From positions 1 to 64,000 of the forward strand of contig NZ_JBHSRI010000025.1 in NCBI RefSeq assembly GCF_042658845.1: a stretch of DNA of 64,000 nucleotides, in the 5' to 3' direction. This DNA comes from Paenisporosarcina macmurdoensis (GTDB lineage: Bacteria > Bacillota > Bacilli > Bacillales_A > Planococcaceae). The translations under genes were made by a program, and so were the position numbers. Below the pieces are notes generated by a model. That model was given only the letters and a program-made list of their open reading frames with translations. It ran no database searches and was not told the DNA's origin. Every line of letters begins with the position of its first letter. Position 1 is the first letter of the stretch. This document shows positions 9,404 through 18,164 of the stretch, in pieces.

Positions 9404-10750
9404 TTAAGATTTGTTTAATAAACTCTTAATTTGTTTTAGGTCTTGTTGAAGAGCCTGATCCTCTTTTAATAGAGTAGAAATTTTTTCGTGTGCATGGATA
9501 ACAGTTGTATGATCTCGTCCTCCAAATTCCTCTCCAATCTTAGGTAATGAGAAATTTGTCAACTCACGAGATAAATACATGGCAATTTGTCTAGGAAAAG
9601 CAATTGATTTTGTTCGCTTCTTCGCTTTGAAATCTTCTAAACGCATGTGGTAGTGCTCACCCACAGTTTTTTGAATATCCAAAATCGTAATTTTACGTGG
9701 TTTGGCATTTGGCATAATATCTTTTAATGCTTCAGCAGCTAAATCAGCATTCATGTCCTTATTTACTAGAGAAGAATAGGCCACGACACGGATTAAAGCA
9801 CCTTCTAACTCACGGATATTGGAATCGATTTGATTGGCAATGTACATCATGACTTCATTAGGAATATCCAGTCCATCCGCTTTTGCTTTTTTCCTTAATA
9901 TCGCGATACGTGTTTCTAAGTCTGGTGGCGTAATGTCTGTGATTAAGCCCCATTCAAAGCGCGAACGTAAGCGATCTTCTAATGTTGGAATTTCTTTTGG
10001 CGGTCTGTCACTGGAAATGACAATTTGTTTAGATTCCTCATGCAATGTATTAAATGTATGGAAAAATTCTTCTTGTGTTTGTTCTTTTCCAGCTAAAAAC
10101 TGAATATCATCTATTAAAAGAACATCTACACTACGATATTTGTTGCGGAAATCGACTGTTTTATTATCTCGAATTGAGTTAATAAATTCATTCGTAAATT
10201 TTTCTGATGACAAATAAACCACTTTAGCATTTGGGTTATGTTCTTGGACATAATGACCAATAGCGTGCATTAAGTGGGTTTTTCCTAACCCAACACCACC
10301 ATATATAAACAGTGGATTATAGGCTTTCGCAGGTGCTTCAGCTACTGCAAGTGAGGCTGCGTGAGCGAAACGATTACCCGAGCCAATAACAAATGTATCA
10401 AACGTATATTTTGAATTTAACATGCCAGGAGAAAACTCTGGTTGCTCGTGGTCTTTCATAGGAAGAATGGGTTTAGGGAGTGAAAAATCTTCTATATTTT
10501 GATCTTTCGGAACAACAAATCTTATCGATAAGCCTTCTCCAGTTAATTCCGTTAAAATTCCTGCGATTAAGTGAACATAATGCGTATCGAGCCAATCTCG
10601 TGCAAATGAGTTTGGAGCAGCGATCGTCACAGTGTCTCCTTGATAAGTCAGCATTTTTGTGGATTTGAGCCACGTTTCAAAGCTAGGTTTCGAGATTTTT
10701 TTCTCTACTTGAGCGAGAACACTCGACCATAGTTCTTCTAAATGTTCCAA
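9404..10750 (-). CDS. dnaA: Chromosomal replication initiator DnaA
   Basis: 449 residues from the TTG at 10750, giving (M)EHLEELWSSVLAQVEKKISK, which aligns with known DnaA N-termini; AGGAGG sits seven bases upstream. ATG 10789 would add a non-conserved extension. Domain I covers about residues 1-85, AAA+ domain III has Walker A GGVGLGKTHLMHA and Walker B VLLIDDIQFL, and domain IV contains the DnaA box-binding signature GGRDHTTVIHAHEKI. It binds the boxes on both sides of its gene, opening oriC and probably repressing itself. Confidence 0.97.
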   Translation of the reverse strand: MEHLEELWSSVLAQVEKKISKPSFETWLKSTKMLTYQGDTVTIAAPNSFARDWLDTHYVHLIAGILTELTGEGLSIRFVVPKDQNIEDFSLPKPILPMKDHEQPEFSPGMLNSKYTFDTFVIGSGNRFAHAASLAVAEAPAKAYNPLFIYGGVGLGKTHLMHAIGHYVQEHNPNAKVVYLSSEKFTNEFINSIRDNKTVDFRNKYRSVDVLLIDDIQFLAGKEQTQEEFFHTFNTLHEESKQIVISSDRPPKEIPTLEDRLRSRFEWGLITDITPPDLETRIAILRKKAKADGLDIPNEVMMYIANQIDSNIRELEGALIRVVAYSSLVNKDMNADLAAEALKDIMPNAKPRKITILDIQKTVGEHYHMRLEDFKAKKRTKSIAFPRQIAMYLSRELTNFSLPKIGEEFGGRDHTTVIHAHEKISTLLKEDQALQQDLKQIKSLLNKS

Positions 10751-11140
10751 AAACGTACCTCCTTTTTTCAAAATCTTTTTTATAGGCAATCTTACACATC
10801 AATATGTATAGTCATACACAAAACCACAAGCTGTGGATAAAGGTTAATAAGAGCCTTGGGATAAGCTATCCACAGATTATCAACAGTTGTGGATAACATT
10901 GAATAGTCATTTTTGTTTTTGAAGAGTAAAACACAAACATCGTATCAAAAAAAACGAGAAATTACAAGAGTTCTTGAAGGTTATCCACAAAATGAATATT
11001 CATGCACAACGCTGTTGTCCACAGCCAGTTAGTTTGTGAAAAACCTGTAGATAACGGTTGTGGATAGAAAAATAAGTCGAAAACGGTTATCCACAAGGCT
11101 TAATGAAATGTAATTCATATATGTGGACAACTATAAAGCA
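10751..11140. other. oriC: oriC part 1: DnaA-box cluster upstream of dnaA
   Basis: DnaA boxes, perfect or with one to two mismatches, at 10832-10840, 10866-10874, 10877-10885, 10888-10896, 10981-10989, 11015-11023, 11046-11054, 11059-11067, 11087-11095 and 11122-11130. Those at 10832, 10888, 10981 and 11087 match the 9-mer TTATCCACA perfectly. The region also contains the dnaA promoter on the minus strand. No gene is present. With 9236-9403 it makes a bipartite origin. Confidence 0.9.
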
Positions 11141-11181
11141 TGTAGAGTTACACTGAAGGACAAGCATATTTCGAATTGCTA

Positions 11182-11211
11182 TTGACATTTAGGGGTTAAA
11201 CTATATATAAT
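11182..11211 (+). promoter_or_regulatory. rpmH promoter
   Basis: A perfect -35 TTGACA (11182-11187), an 18-base spacer and a perfect -10 TATAAT (11206-11211), about 60 bases before rpmH. A strong sigma-A promoter, as expected for a ribosomal protein gene next to the origin. Confidence 0.85.
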
Positions 11212-11270
11212 ATCCAAGACTGTCTGTAGTAGATAAATCGACTTTCAATTTTTCAGGAGGTGTCACATAG

Positions 11271-11405
11271 ATGAAACGCACATACCAACCAAATAAACGT
11301 AAACATAGCAAAGTACACGGGTTTCGCTCACGTATGAGTTCAAAAAACGGCCGTCGCGTATTAGCAGCACGTCGTCGTAAAGGAAGAAAAGTATTATCAG
11401 CTTAA
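11271..11405 (+). CDS. rpmH: Ribosomal protein bL34
   Basis: 44 residues, highly basic, starting MKRTYQPNKRKHSKVHGF and ending RRRKGRKVLSA, the standard L34 sequence and length. AGGAGGTG precedes ATG 11271. A component of the 50S subunit, located first in the rightward origin-proximal operon, as in nearly all bacteria. Confidence 0.97.
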   Translation: MKRTYQPNKRKHSKVHGFRSRMSSKNGRRVLAARRRKGRKVLSA

Positions 11406-11407
11406 GT

Positions 11408-11438
11408 CCACTGATCCGCATCAGTGGTCTTTTTTTTC
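11408..11438 (+). terminator. rpmH terminator
   Basis: CCACTGAT and ATCAGTGG pair around a CCGC loop (11408-11427), followed by a T-rich tract. It separates rpmH from rnpA, so some read-through or an internal promoter is needed for rnpA. Confidence 0.8.
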
Positions 11439-11476
11439 TTTTCCTATAAGAAATGAATAATCAGGTGGAGAAAATC

Positions 11477-11655
11477 ACTTTACGAAGAAAGTGATTAACA
11501 TCGACGCAGGCGAATGCCGAGGAAGATGTCCAATCAAAACTTTACGAAGTAGTGATTAACATCAACGCTGGTGAATGCCGAGGAAGATGTCCAATTGCTG
11601 CTTTTCGAAGAAGGTGATGGATATCAACACTGGGCGAGAGTCGAAGTAGATGTTT
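11477..11655. repeat. Three tandem ~61-62 bp repeats upstream of rnpA
   Basis: Units begin at 11477, 11539 and 11600 with the CTTTACGAAG or CTTTTCGAAG motif and share GTGATTAACATC, GGCGAATGCCGAGG and AAGATGTCCAAT. Units 1 and 2 are nearly identical; unit 3 has diverged. No open reading frame of note runs through them. They lie in the rpmH-rnpA gap just before the rnpA ribosome site. Confidence 0.85.
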
Positions 11656-11697
11656 ACTCTTTCTTTTAAGAGTGCGTAAAGGTGAAGCAGGTGAATC

Positions 11698-12045
11698 GTG
11701 AATAAACGTCAACGTGTAAAGAAGAATGCAGAGTTTCAAAAAATATTTAAACGCGGTAAATCCTTTGCGAATCGCCAATTTGTCTTATACCTATTACCAA
11801 TAGAAAGACAAGAAGAGTTTCGCATTGGCTTATCTGTGAGTAAAAAAGTCGGAAATGCAGTCGTCCGCAATAGAATAAAACGATATATAAGACAATCTTT
11901 CTTGGAACTGAAAGATGAAATCAACCCGAAGATGGATTATGTCATTATCGCCAGAAACCAGGCGGCCAATTTAGATTTTCATGAATCAAAGAGTAGTTTG
12001 CAACATGTGCTCAAAGTCGCCAAAATGATTCAAAAGATTAAGTAA
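11698..12045 (+). CDS. rnpA: Ribonuclease P protein component
   Basis: 115 residues, basic, with the RNR signature VVRNRIKRYIRQSF around residues 50-65. It binds the RNase P RNA and helps mature tRNA 5' ends. Start is GTG 11698 with AGGTGA upstream, giving (M)NKRQRVKKNAEFQKIF. It is followed by spoIIIJ after about 70 bases, the normal order. Confidence 0.95.
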   Translation: MNKRQRVKKNAEFQKIFKRGKSFANRQFVLYLLPIERQEEFRIGLSVSKKVGNAVVRNRIKRYIRQSFLELKDEINPKMDYVIIARNQAANLDFHESKSSLQHVLKVAKMIQKIK

Positions 12046-12113
12046 AAAAGACAAGAAGTTTTAGATGTATGTATATATAGAAGAAATGGAATGTCGTTTT
12101 AGGGGGAAGAAGG

Positions 12114-12887
12114 GTGAACAAACGCTTAGCTTTAGTCCTCACGCTTGTTTCTGTCACGCTATTACTGAGTGGATGTACAGAATATAATCAACCGATCTAT
12201 GAGGACAGTAAAGGATTTTGGAATGAGTTCATTGTTTGGCCTCTCGTTGCTTTAATCACTTATTTTAAGGAATTACTTGGAACTTACGGATTAGGAATTG
12301 TTCTCGTAACGATTATTATCCGATTAGCGATCCTGCCATTAATGATAAAGCAAACAAAGAGTGCAAAAAAAATGCAAGAAGTTCAACCCGAACTTGCTAA
12401 ACTTAAGCAAAAATACAGTTCAAAAGATGGCGCAACTCAACAGAAGTATCAACAAGAAATGATGGCAATGTTTAAAGAAAAAGGCGTGAATCCAGCTGCA
12501 GGTTGTTTACCAGTTGTCATTCAAATGCCAATTTTAATTGGATTCTATCACGCGATTAGTCGTATGAATTCAACGCCAGAAATTAACTTGGGCAGCTTCT
12601 TATGGTTCCCACTTGCTGAACCAAGTATTATACTTGCCATTTTAGCCGGTATTATGCAGTTCTTGGTACTACGAACAGGACCAGCAATGGATAACCCTCA
12701 AATGAAAATGATGATGTATTTCATGCCTGTAATGATTGTAGGGTTCGGTATTTTCTTACCGTCTGCTTTAACTCTCTACTGGGTAATCGGAAATGTCATT
12801 TCATTAATTCAAAATATGATTATTTACAAACCATGGGAAAAACGCACACTTCTTCAACCTGCTAAAACTGGAGGGGCTAAAAGGTGA
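12114..12887 (+). CDS. spoIIIJ: Membrane protein insertase YidC/SpoIIIJ
   Basis: 257 residues. A lipoprotein signal peptide ends in LLLSGC (Cys near residue 21), followed by five membrane segments of the Oxa1/YidC fold; GFYHAISRM and the C-terminal TLYWVIGNVISLIQNMII are family features. It inserts membrane proteins with or without Sec, and in sporulating species supports sigma-G activation. GTG 12114 follows a purine-rich GGGGGAAGAAGG site. Its stop overlaps the jag start (GTGA). Confidence 0.94.
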   Translation: MNKRLALVLTLVSVTLLLSGCTEYNQPIYEDSKGFWNEFIVWPLVALITYFKELLGTYGLGIVLVTIIIRLAILPLMIKQTKSAKKMQEVQPELAKLKQKYSSKDGATQQKYQQEMMAMFKEKGVNPAAGCLPVVIQMPILIGFYHAISRMNSTPEINLGSFLWFPLAEPSIILAILAGIMQFLVLRTGPAMDNPQMKMMMYFMPVMIVGFGIFLPSALTLYWVIGNVISLIQNMIIYKPWEKRTLLQPAKTGGAKR

Positions 12888-13663
12888 ATCAGATTACGCA
12901 AACGGGTACAACAACTGAAAAAGCGATATCTGCAGCATTAGTTAAACTGGGGACAACGATTGAAAAAGTCACCGTAAACGTTTTAACTGAAGGCAAAAAA
13001 GGATTTTTAGGATTTGGCTCTAGACTTGCAGAAGTGCAAGTCACGTTAAAAGATGAAAAACCTATTGAACAAGTGGATCAAGTCGTCTCGGCTGAACCTG
13101 AATCTGAACCTGAATCTGAACCTGAACCTGAACCCTCAGAAGCACAAGCTGAAGGTGAAGTAGCTCCCATACAAGAAAAAATTGTTTTAGAAAACAGCGA
13201 GTCCACTCGAGGACTCGCTGTCGAAGAAACAAAAACGTATTTGAAACAAATTGCGAAAGATATGAAAATTGATGACTTAACGATTGAAACGGTGCGAGAC
13301 GGTAAATATGTCACACTACGTCTTGAAAGTAAAAAAGCTGCCGTTCTGATCGGAAAAAGAGGTCAGACATTAAATGCATTACAGCAATTGTCTCAACTAG
13401 TAGCAAATAAATATTCTAACCAATTTTTGATGATTCAACTCGATGTTGAAAATTACCGCGAGCGTCGTCAAGAATCTTTGGAACAATTAGCAGATCGAAT
13501 GGCTGATAAAGCAATTCGAACAGGTAAAAAAGTAGAGTTTGAACCAATGCCTTCTTATGAAAGAAAAGTGATACACCATGCTCTATCGCGTCGTTTGGAT
13601 ATTGAAACTGTATCAGTTGGAACAGACCCTAATCGTTATCTGGTTATTGAACCTTTGAAGTAA
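12884..13663 (+). CDS. jag: RNA-binding protein Jag (Jag_N-KH-R3H)
   Basis: 259 residues. The N-terminal Jag_N domain (GLSAALVKLGTT-like, KKGFLGFGSRLAEV) is followed by an acidic linker of repeated Glu-Pro-Glu-Ser units, then a KH domain (AVLIGKRGQTLNALQQL) and an R3H domain (MPSYERKVIHHAL). It pairs with SpoIIIJ; the GTG start overlaps the spoIIIJ stop. The Pro/Glu linker is coded by a short tandem repeat (near 13095-13135) that could vary in length between strains. Confidence 0.93.
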   Translation: MNQITQTGTTTEKAISAALVKLGTTIEKVTVNVLTEGKKGFLGFGSRLAEVQVTLKDEKPIEQVDQVVSAEPESEPESEPEPEPSEAQAEGEVAPIQEKIVLENSESTRGLAVEETKTYLKQIAKDMKIDDLTIETVRDGKYVTLRLESKKAAVLIGKRGQTLNALQQLSQLVANKYSNQFLMIQLDVENYRERRQESLEQLADRMADKAIRTGKKVEFEPMPSYERKVIHHALSRRLDIETVSVGTDPNRYLVIEPLK

Positions 13664-13669
13664 ATAACA

Positions 13670-13706
13670 ACGGACCTTACGTCAACAGACGAAAAGGTCC
13701 GTTTTC
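13670..13706 (+). terminator. jag terminator
   Basis: ACGGACCTT and AAGGTCCGT form the stem, followed by TTTTCTT. Confidence 0.8.
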
Positions 13707-13791
13707 TTATGGTTCTAAATGACGTTTCCTACTTTCGATTTTAGTGATTTTATGCTATTGTTATACGTTAGAGAATCATGACCGTTTTTAG

Positions 13792-13809
13792 TTATCCACA
13801 TGTGGATAA
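13792..13809. promoter_or_regulatory. Back-to-back DnaA boxes upstream of mnmE
   Basis: TTATCCACA (13792-13800) is followed without a gap by TGTGGATAA (13801-13809), making a perfect 18-bp palindrome of two consensus DnaA boxes 24 bases before mnmE. B. subtilis is known to have an oriC-proximal DnaA-box cluster at thdF, the same gene. Confidence 0.8.
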
Positions 13810-13833
13810 AGAAGGAAAAGGAGGTGGACGATC

Positions 13834-15219
13834 ATGGAATTCGATACTATTGCTGCGATATCCACACCTATGGGTGAAGGAGCAATTGCGATTGTGCGAT
13901 TAAGTGGATCAGAAGCAATTTCAATAGCTGATCAAATTTTTCGTTCACCGGGAGCAAAAGCATTAAGTAATCAACTTTCACACACGATCCATTATGGACA
14001 TTTAATAGAGCCTAAAACAGGCGATGTAGTAGAAGAAGTCATGCTGTCTTTGATGAAGGGTCCAAAAACCTTTACTAGAGAAGACGTTGTAGAAATAAAT
14101 TGTCATGGAGGCATCGTAACAGTTAATCATGTCCTGCAACTTGTATTAAGACATGGTGCCAGACTTGCAGAGCCTGGAGAGTTTACGAAGCGAGCATTTT
14201 TAAATGGGCGTATCGATTTATCTCAAGCAGAAGCTGTTATGGATTTAATTCGAGCGAAGACCGACCGAGCCATGAATGTAGCGCTTGGTCAAATGGATGG
14301 GAAATTATCAAGATTGATTGCCACGCTGCGTCAATCACTATTAGAAATATTGGCACAAGTAGAAGTGAATATAGATTACCCAGAATACGATGATGTTGAA
14401 GAAATGACACTGCCGATGATTATTGAAAAATCGACGTGGGTTAGAAAAGAAATAGAAAAATTACTACAAACATCGGTACAAGGGAAAATTTTAAGAGAAG
14501 GTTTGTCTACAGTAATTGTAGGTCGACCAAATGTAGGGAAATCATCATTATTAAATAGCTTAGTTCAAGAAAATAAAGCGATTGTAACAGAAGTAGCTGG
14601 AACAACACGCGATATTATAGAAGAATATGTGAATGTTCGAGGAGTACCATTAAAACTTGTCGACACAGCCGGAATTCGTGAAACGGAAGACATAGTGGAA
14701 CGTATCGGTGTAGAACGCTCTAGAAAAGTGCTTAAACAAGCGGACTTGATTCTTTTGGTACTAAACCATTCGGAAGAGCTATCGATTGAAGACGAGCGGT
14801 TATTTGAAGCAATTCATGGTATGGACTTTATTGTCGTTATTAATAAAACCGATTTAGAGAAGAAAATTGATATTCAACGCGTTCAAGAAATAGCGGGGAA
14901 TCGAAAAATTGTTACCACTTCCTTACTGCAAGAAGAAGGCGTGGACCAATTAGAAGAAGCGATTTCCTCTTTATTTTTTGAAGGATCTTTAGACAGCAGC
15001 GATTTGACCTATGTATCCAATGCTCGTCATATAGCGTTATTACATCAAGCTAAACATACCATTGAAGATGCAATAAGTGCAGCACATGCTGAAGTGCCAA
15101 TCGATATGATTCAAATCGATGTCACCAGAACGTGGGAAATTTTAGGCGAAATAACGGGTGATACAGTCGAAGAAAGTCTACTTGATCAACTGTTTTCACA
15201 ATTTTGTTTAGGAAAATAA
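13834..15219 (+). CDS. mnmE: tRNA modification GTPase MnmE (ThdF)
   Basis: 461 residues. The N-terminal folate-binding domain begins MEFDTIAAISTPMGEGAIAIV; the central G domain has GRPNVGKSSLLNSL, TTRD, DTAGIRET and NKTD; the C-terminus ends FCLGK with the catalytic Cys. With MnmG it installs the 5-carboxymethylaminomethyl group on the wobble uridine of certain tRNAs. ATG 13834 is preceded by GGAGGTGG. mnmG follows after a 180-bp gap. Confidence 0.97.
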   Translation: MEFDTIAAISTPMGEGAIAIVRLSGSEAISIADQIFRSPGAKALSNQLSHTIHYGHLIEPKTGDVVEEVMLSLMKGPKTFTREDVVEINCHGGIVTVNHVLQLVLRHGARLAEPGEFTKRAFLNGRIDLSQAEAVMDLIRAKTDRAMNVALGQMDGKLSRLIATLRQSLLEILAQVEVNIDYPEYDDVEEMTLPMIIEKSTWVRKEIEKLLQTSVQGKILREGLSTVIVGRPNVGKSSLLNSLVQENKAIVTEVAGTTRDIIEEYVNVRGVPLKLVDTAGIRETEDIVERIGVERSRKVLKQADLILLVLNHSEELSIEDERLFEAIHGMDFIVVINKTDLEKKIDIQRVQEIAGNRKIVTTSLLQEEGVDQLEEAISSLFFEGSLDSSDLTYVSNARHIALLHQAKHTIEDAISAAHAEVPIDMIQIDVTRTWEILGEITGDTVEESLLDQLFSQFCLGK

Positions 15220-15345
15220 GCGGAACGAAGGCTAAGTTCGCCGCACTCTTGCGGCAACATCTTCATGACCGAGGTCCCAAGAGGAAAGAGCCTATCTAGC
15301 TCAACACCGGTTTTGAGGTTTAGGTGCAAGTTGGAGCTAGACATA
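15220..15345. repeat. Intergenic repeat/hairpin between mnmE and mnmG
   Basis: The 180-bp gap holds a hairpin (GCCGCA CTCT TGCGGC, 15239-15254) and ends in GTTGGAGCTAGACATAAA. A related GGAGCTAGAC / GAAGCTAGAC / GGAACCAGAC core also occurs downstream of ssb and of the replicative helicase gene, so this is one copy of a dispersed non-coding repeat. Confidence 0.5.
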
Positions 15346-15398
15346 AATTGAACCGCACTATAAAAGAAAATATATGAAGACGAAAGGAATGAACGAAC

Positions 15399-17288
15399 AT
15401 GCAGAATTTTGAAGCGGGCTCGTTCGATGTAATTGTAATTGGAGCAGGGCACGCCGGCGCTGAAGCGGCTTTAGCAGCAGCGGGAATGGGTGCAAAAACA
15501 CTAGTTCTAACAATCAATTTAGATATGATTGCATTTATGCCGTGTAATCCATCCATCGGAGGCCCAGCCAAAGGAATTGTCGTCCGTGAAATCGACGCAA
15601 TGGGTGGCGCAATGGGGAAAGTAATCGACAAAACACATATTCAAATGAGAATGTTAAATACAGGAAAAGGACCAGCTGTACGTGCCTTACGTGCACAAGC
15701 TGATAAAGTCTTATACCAAGCAGAAATGAAACGTTTAATGGAAGAACAAGATAATTTGTCTATTCATCAAGCCATGGTTGAAGAATTAATCGTTGAAAAC
15801 AATGAAATTCAAGGGGTAATTACACAAGTTGGTGCCATTTACCGTGCGAAAACAGTCATTGTTACGACGGGAACATTCTTAAGAGGTGAAATTATTATCG
15901 GCAACTTGAAATATTCAAGCGGCCCTAATAACCAACAACCTTCATTAAAATTGGCAGATAATCTTCGGGATTTAGGTTTTGATTTAGTTCGATTTAAAAC
16001 AGGAACGCCTCCACGCGTAAACAGTAAAACAATCGATTACAGCAAAACAGAAATTCAACCGGGAGACGAAGTTCCACGTGCGTTTAGCTATGAAACATCT
16101 GAATTTATCACGGATCAATTACCTTGTTGGTTAACATATACCAATGAACGTACACATCAAGTGATTGATGATAATTTACACTTATCACCGATGTATTCAG
16201 GCATGATTAAAGGGACGGGTCCACGTTACTGTCCATCTATTGAAGATAAAGTGGTACGTTTTAATGACAAACCGCGTCACCAAATTTTCTTAGAGCCAGA
16301 AGGACGTAATACACGTGAAGTGTATGTCCAAGGTCTTTCTACAAGCTTACCTGAACATGTACAGCGTAAATTGCTTGAAAGTATTCCAGGCTTAGAAAAA
16401 GCTGAAATGATGCGAGCTGGTTATGCGATTGAGTATGATGCAATGGTTCCTACTCAGTTATGGCCAACACTAGAAACGAAAAAAATTCAAAATTTATATA
16501 CAGCTGGTCAAATTAATGGCACATCTGGTTATGAAGAAGCGGCTGGTCAAGGACTAATGGCTGGAATGAATGCTGCTGCTCGTGCCTTAAATAAAGATGA
16601 AATTATTTTAAGTCGTTCAGATGCATACATCGGCGTGCTAATTGATGACTTAGTGACAAAAGGAACAAACGAACCTTATCGTTTACTAACATCAAGAGCA
16701 GAATATCGTTTGTTGTTGCGTCATGATAATGCCGATTTAAGATTAACAAAAATTGGCTTTACTGCTGGATTAATTCCTGAAGAGCGTTATGAACGTTTCG
16801 AGGCTAAAAAGAAATTAATCGAAGAAGAAATCGTTCGATTACGTAAAACCATCATTAAACCGAATGAAGAAACACAAAGTCTTATTCGTTCAAAAGGTGG
16901 TACAGAATTAAAAGACGGCATTAAAGGGCAAGATTTATTGAAACGTCCCGAAATGGCGTATGAGGATATTGCAAAGTTGTCACCATCAACCATTCAATTA
17001 ACGGATGAGATGAAAGAACAAATCGAGATTCAGATTAAATATGAAGGTTATATTGAAAAATCGCTTCTACAAGTTGAAAAACTTAAAAAAATGGAAAATA
17101 AAAAAATTCCAGATTTAATTGATTATGATGCCATTTCTGGTATAGCTACTGAAGCTAAGCAGAAAATGAAAGAAGTTAGACCTTTATCAATTGCTCAAGC
17201 ATCTAGAATTTCAGGGGTGAATCCTGCTGACATATCCATCCTATTGGTGTATATTGAACAAGGAAGAATAGCCAAAATATCCGGATAA
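15399..17288 (+). CDS. mnmG: tRNA uridine-5-carboxymethylaminomethyl modification enzyme MnmG (GidA)
   Basis: 629 residues. FAD-binding motif VIVIGAGHAGAEAALAAAGMG at the N-terminus, then CNPSIGGPAKG and, further on, NGTSGYEEAAGQGLMAG, all diagnostic. It acts with MnmE on tRNA wobble uridines. ATG 15399 follows a GAAAGGAATGAACG region. rsmG follows 68 bases downstream. Confidence 0.97.
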   Translation: MQNFEAGSFDVIVIGAGHAGAEAALAAAGMGAKTLVLTINLDMIAFMPCNPSIGGPAKGIVVREIDAMGGAMGKVIDKTHIQMRMLNTGKGPAVRALRAQADKVLYQAEMKRLMEEQDNLSIHQAMVEELIVENNEIQGVITQVGAIYRAKTVIVTTGTFLRGEIIIGNLKYSSGPNNQQPSLKLADNLRDLGFDLVRFKTGTPPRVNSKTIDYSKTEIQPGDEVPRAFSYETSEFITDQLPCWLTYTNERTHQVIDDNLHLSPMYSGMIKGTGPRYCPSIEDKVVRFNDKPRHQIFLEPEGRNTREVYVQGLSTSLPEHVQRKLLESIPGLEKAEMMRAGYAIEYDAMVPTQLWPTLETKKIQNLYTAGQINGTSGYEEAAGQGLMAGMNAAARALNKDEIILSRSDAYIGVLIDDLVTKGTNEPYRLLTSRAEYRLLLRHDNADLRLTKIGFTAGLIPEERYERFEAKKKLIEEEIVRLRKTIIKPNEETQSLIRSKGGTELKDGIKGQDLLKRPEMAYEDIAKLSPSTIQLTDEMKEQIEIQIKYEGYIEKSLLQVEKLKKMENKKIPDLIDYDAISGIATEAKQKMKEVRPLSIAQASRISGVNPADISILLVYIEQGRIAKISG

Positions 17289-17356
17289 GTTATAAAAGTG
17301 TCTATGCGCTAATTTCTGCAAATAGACTCTCTTAATATATATGGAAGGGGTCCCAT

Positions 17357-18070
17357 ATGAACCAAGAACAATTTGTTGAAGCACTTAAAGAAAAAGGGAT
17401 CGATTTAACCCCTGAACAACTGCAACAATTTAATAAATATTTCGAAGTGCTAGTTGAGTGGAATGAAAAAATGAACTTAACAGCAATTACAGACCAACCA
17501 TCTGTTTATTTAAAACATTTTTATGACTCAATCAGCATGGCATTTTATGTGGATTTTTCAAAAAATATATCGATTTGTGATGTAGGTGCCGGAGCTGGGT
17601 TCCCAAGTATTCCTTTAAAGATTTGTTTCCCGCAATTGGAAGTTACAATTGTTGATTCATTAAATAAACGAATACTGTTTCTTACACATCTAAGTGAACA
17701 ATTGAAATTATCTAATGTTCAATTTGTTCATGCTAGAGCAGAAGAATTTGGGCAAAACCCTACTTACAGAGAAAAATATGATCTTGTAACGGCGCGAGCG
17801 GTGGCAAGATTATCTGTATTATCGGAGCTTTGTATTCCATTAGTAAAAGTAGGTGGACAGTTTGTGGCAATGAAAGCTGCAGCTGCTCAAGACGAATTAA
17901 GCGACGCGAAAAAGGCGTTAACAATTTTGGGTGCAGAAAAAGTTCAAGAATATTCTTTCACTTTACCTGTTGAAAATAGTGAACGGTCATTGTTTGTATT
18001 TAATAAAGTGAAAAGCACTCCTAAAAAATATCCAAGAAAACCTGGAGATCCTAATAAATCCCCATTGTAA
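17357..18070 (+). CDS. rsmG: 16S rRNA m7G527 methyltransferase RsmG (GidB)
   Basis: 237 residues with a Rossmann methyltransferase fold; the SAM-binding motif is ICDVGAGAGFPSIPLKI near residue 70, and TARAVARLSVLSELC is typical of GidB. It modifies the 530 loop of 16S rRNA; loss gives low-level streptomycin resistance in other bacteria. ATG 17357 has GGAAGGGG upstream. A parS site lies just after the stop. Confidence 0.95.
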   Translation: MNQEQFVEALKEKGIDLTPEQLQQFNKYFEVLVEWNEKMNLTAITDQPSVYLKHFYDSISMAFYVDFSKNISICDVGAGAGFPSIPLKICFPQLEVTIVDSLNKRILFLTHLSEQLKLSNVQFVHARAEEFGQNPTYREKYDLVTARAVARLSVLSELCIPLVKVGGQFVAMKAAAAQDELSDAKKALTILGAEKVQEYSFTLPVENSERSLFVFNKVKSTPKKYPRKPGDPNKSPL

Positions 18071-18076
18071 CTGTTG

Positions 18077-18092
18077 TGTTTCACGTGGAACA
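18077..18092. promoter_or_regulatory. parS: parS site between rsmG and noc
   Basis: TGTTTCACGTGGAACA matches the ParB-binding consensus TGTTTCACGTGAAACA at 15 of 16 positions. Such sites near the origin load the ParB clamp for segregation. Confidence 0.9.
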
Positions 18093-18164
18093 TTAATAAA
18101 GGATTGACGAGATTTGTCGCGAATAAGTACAAGTAGTGAGTTTCTTAAAGGTGGTGCCTCGGGG

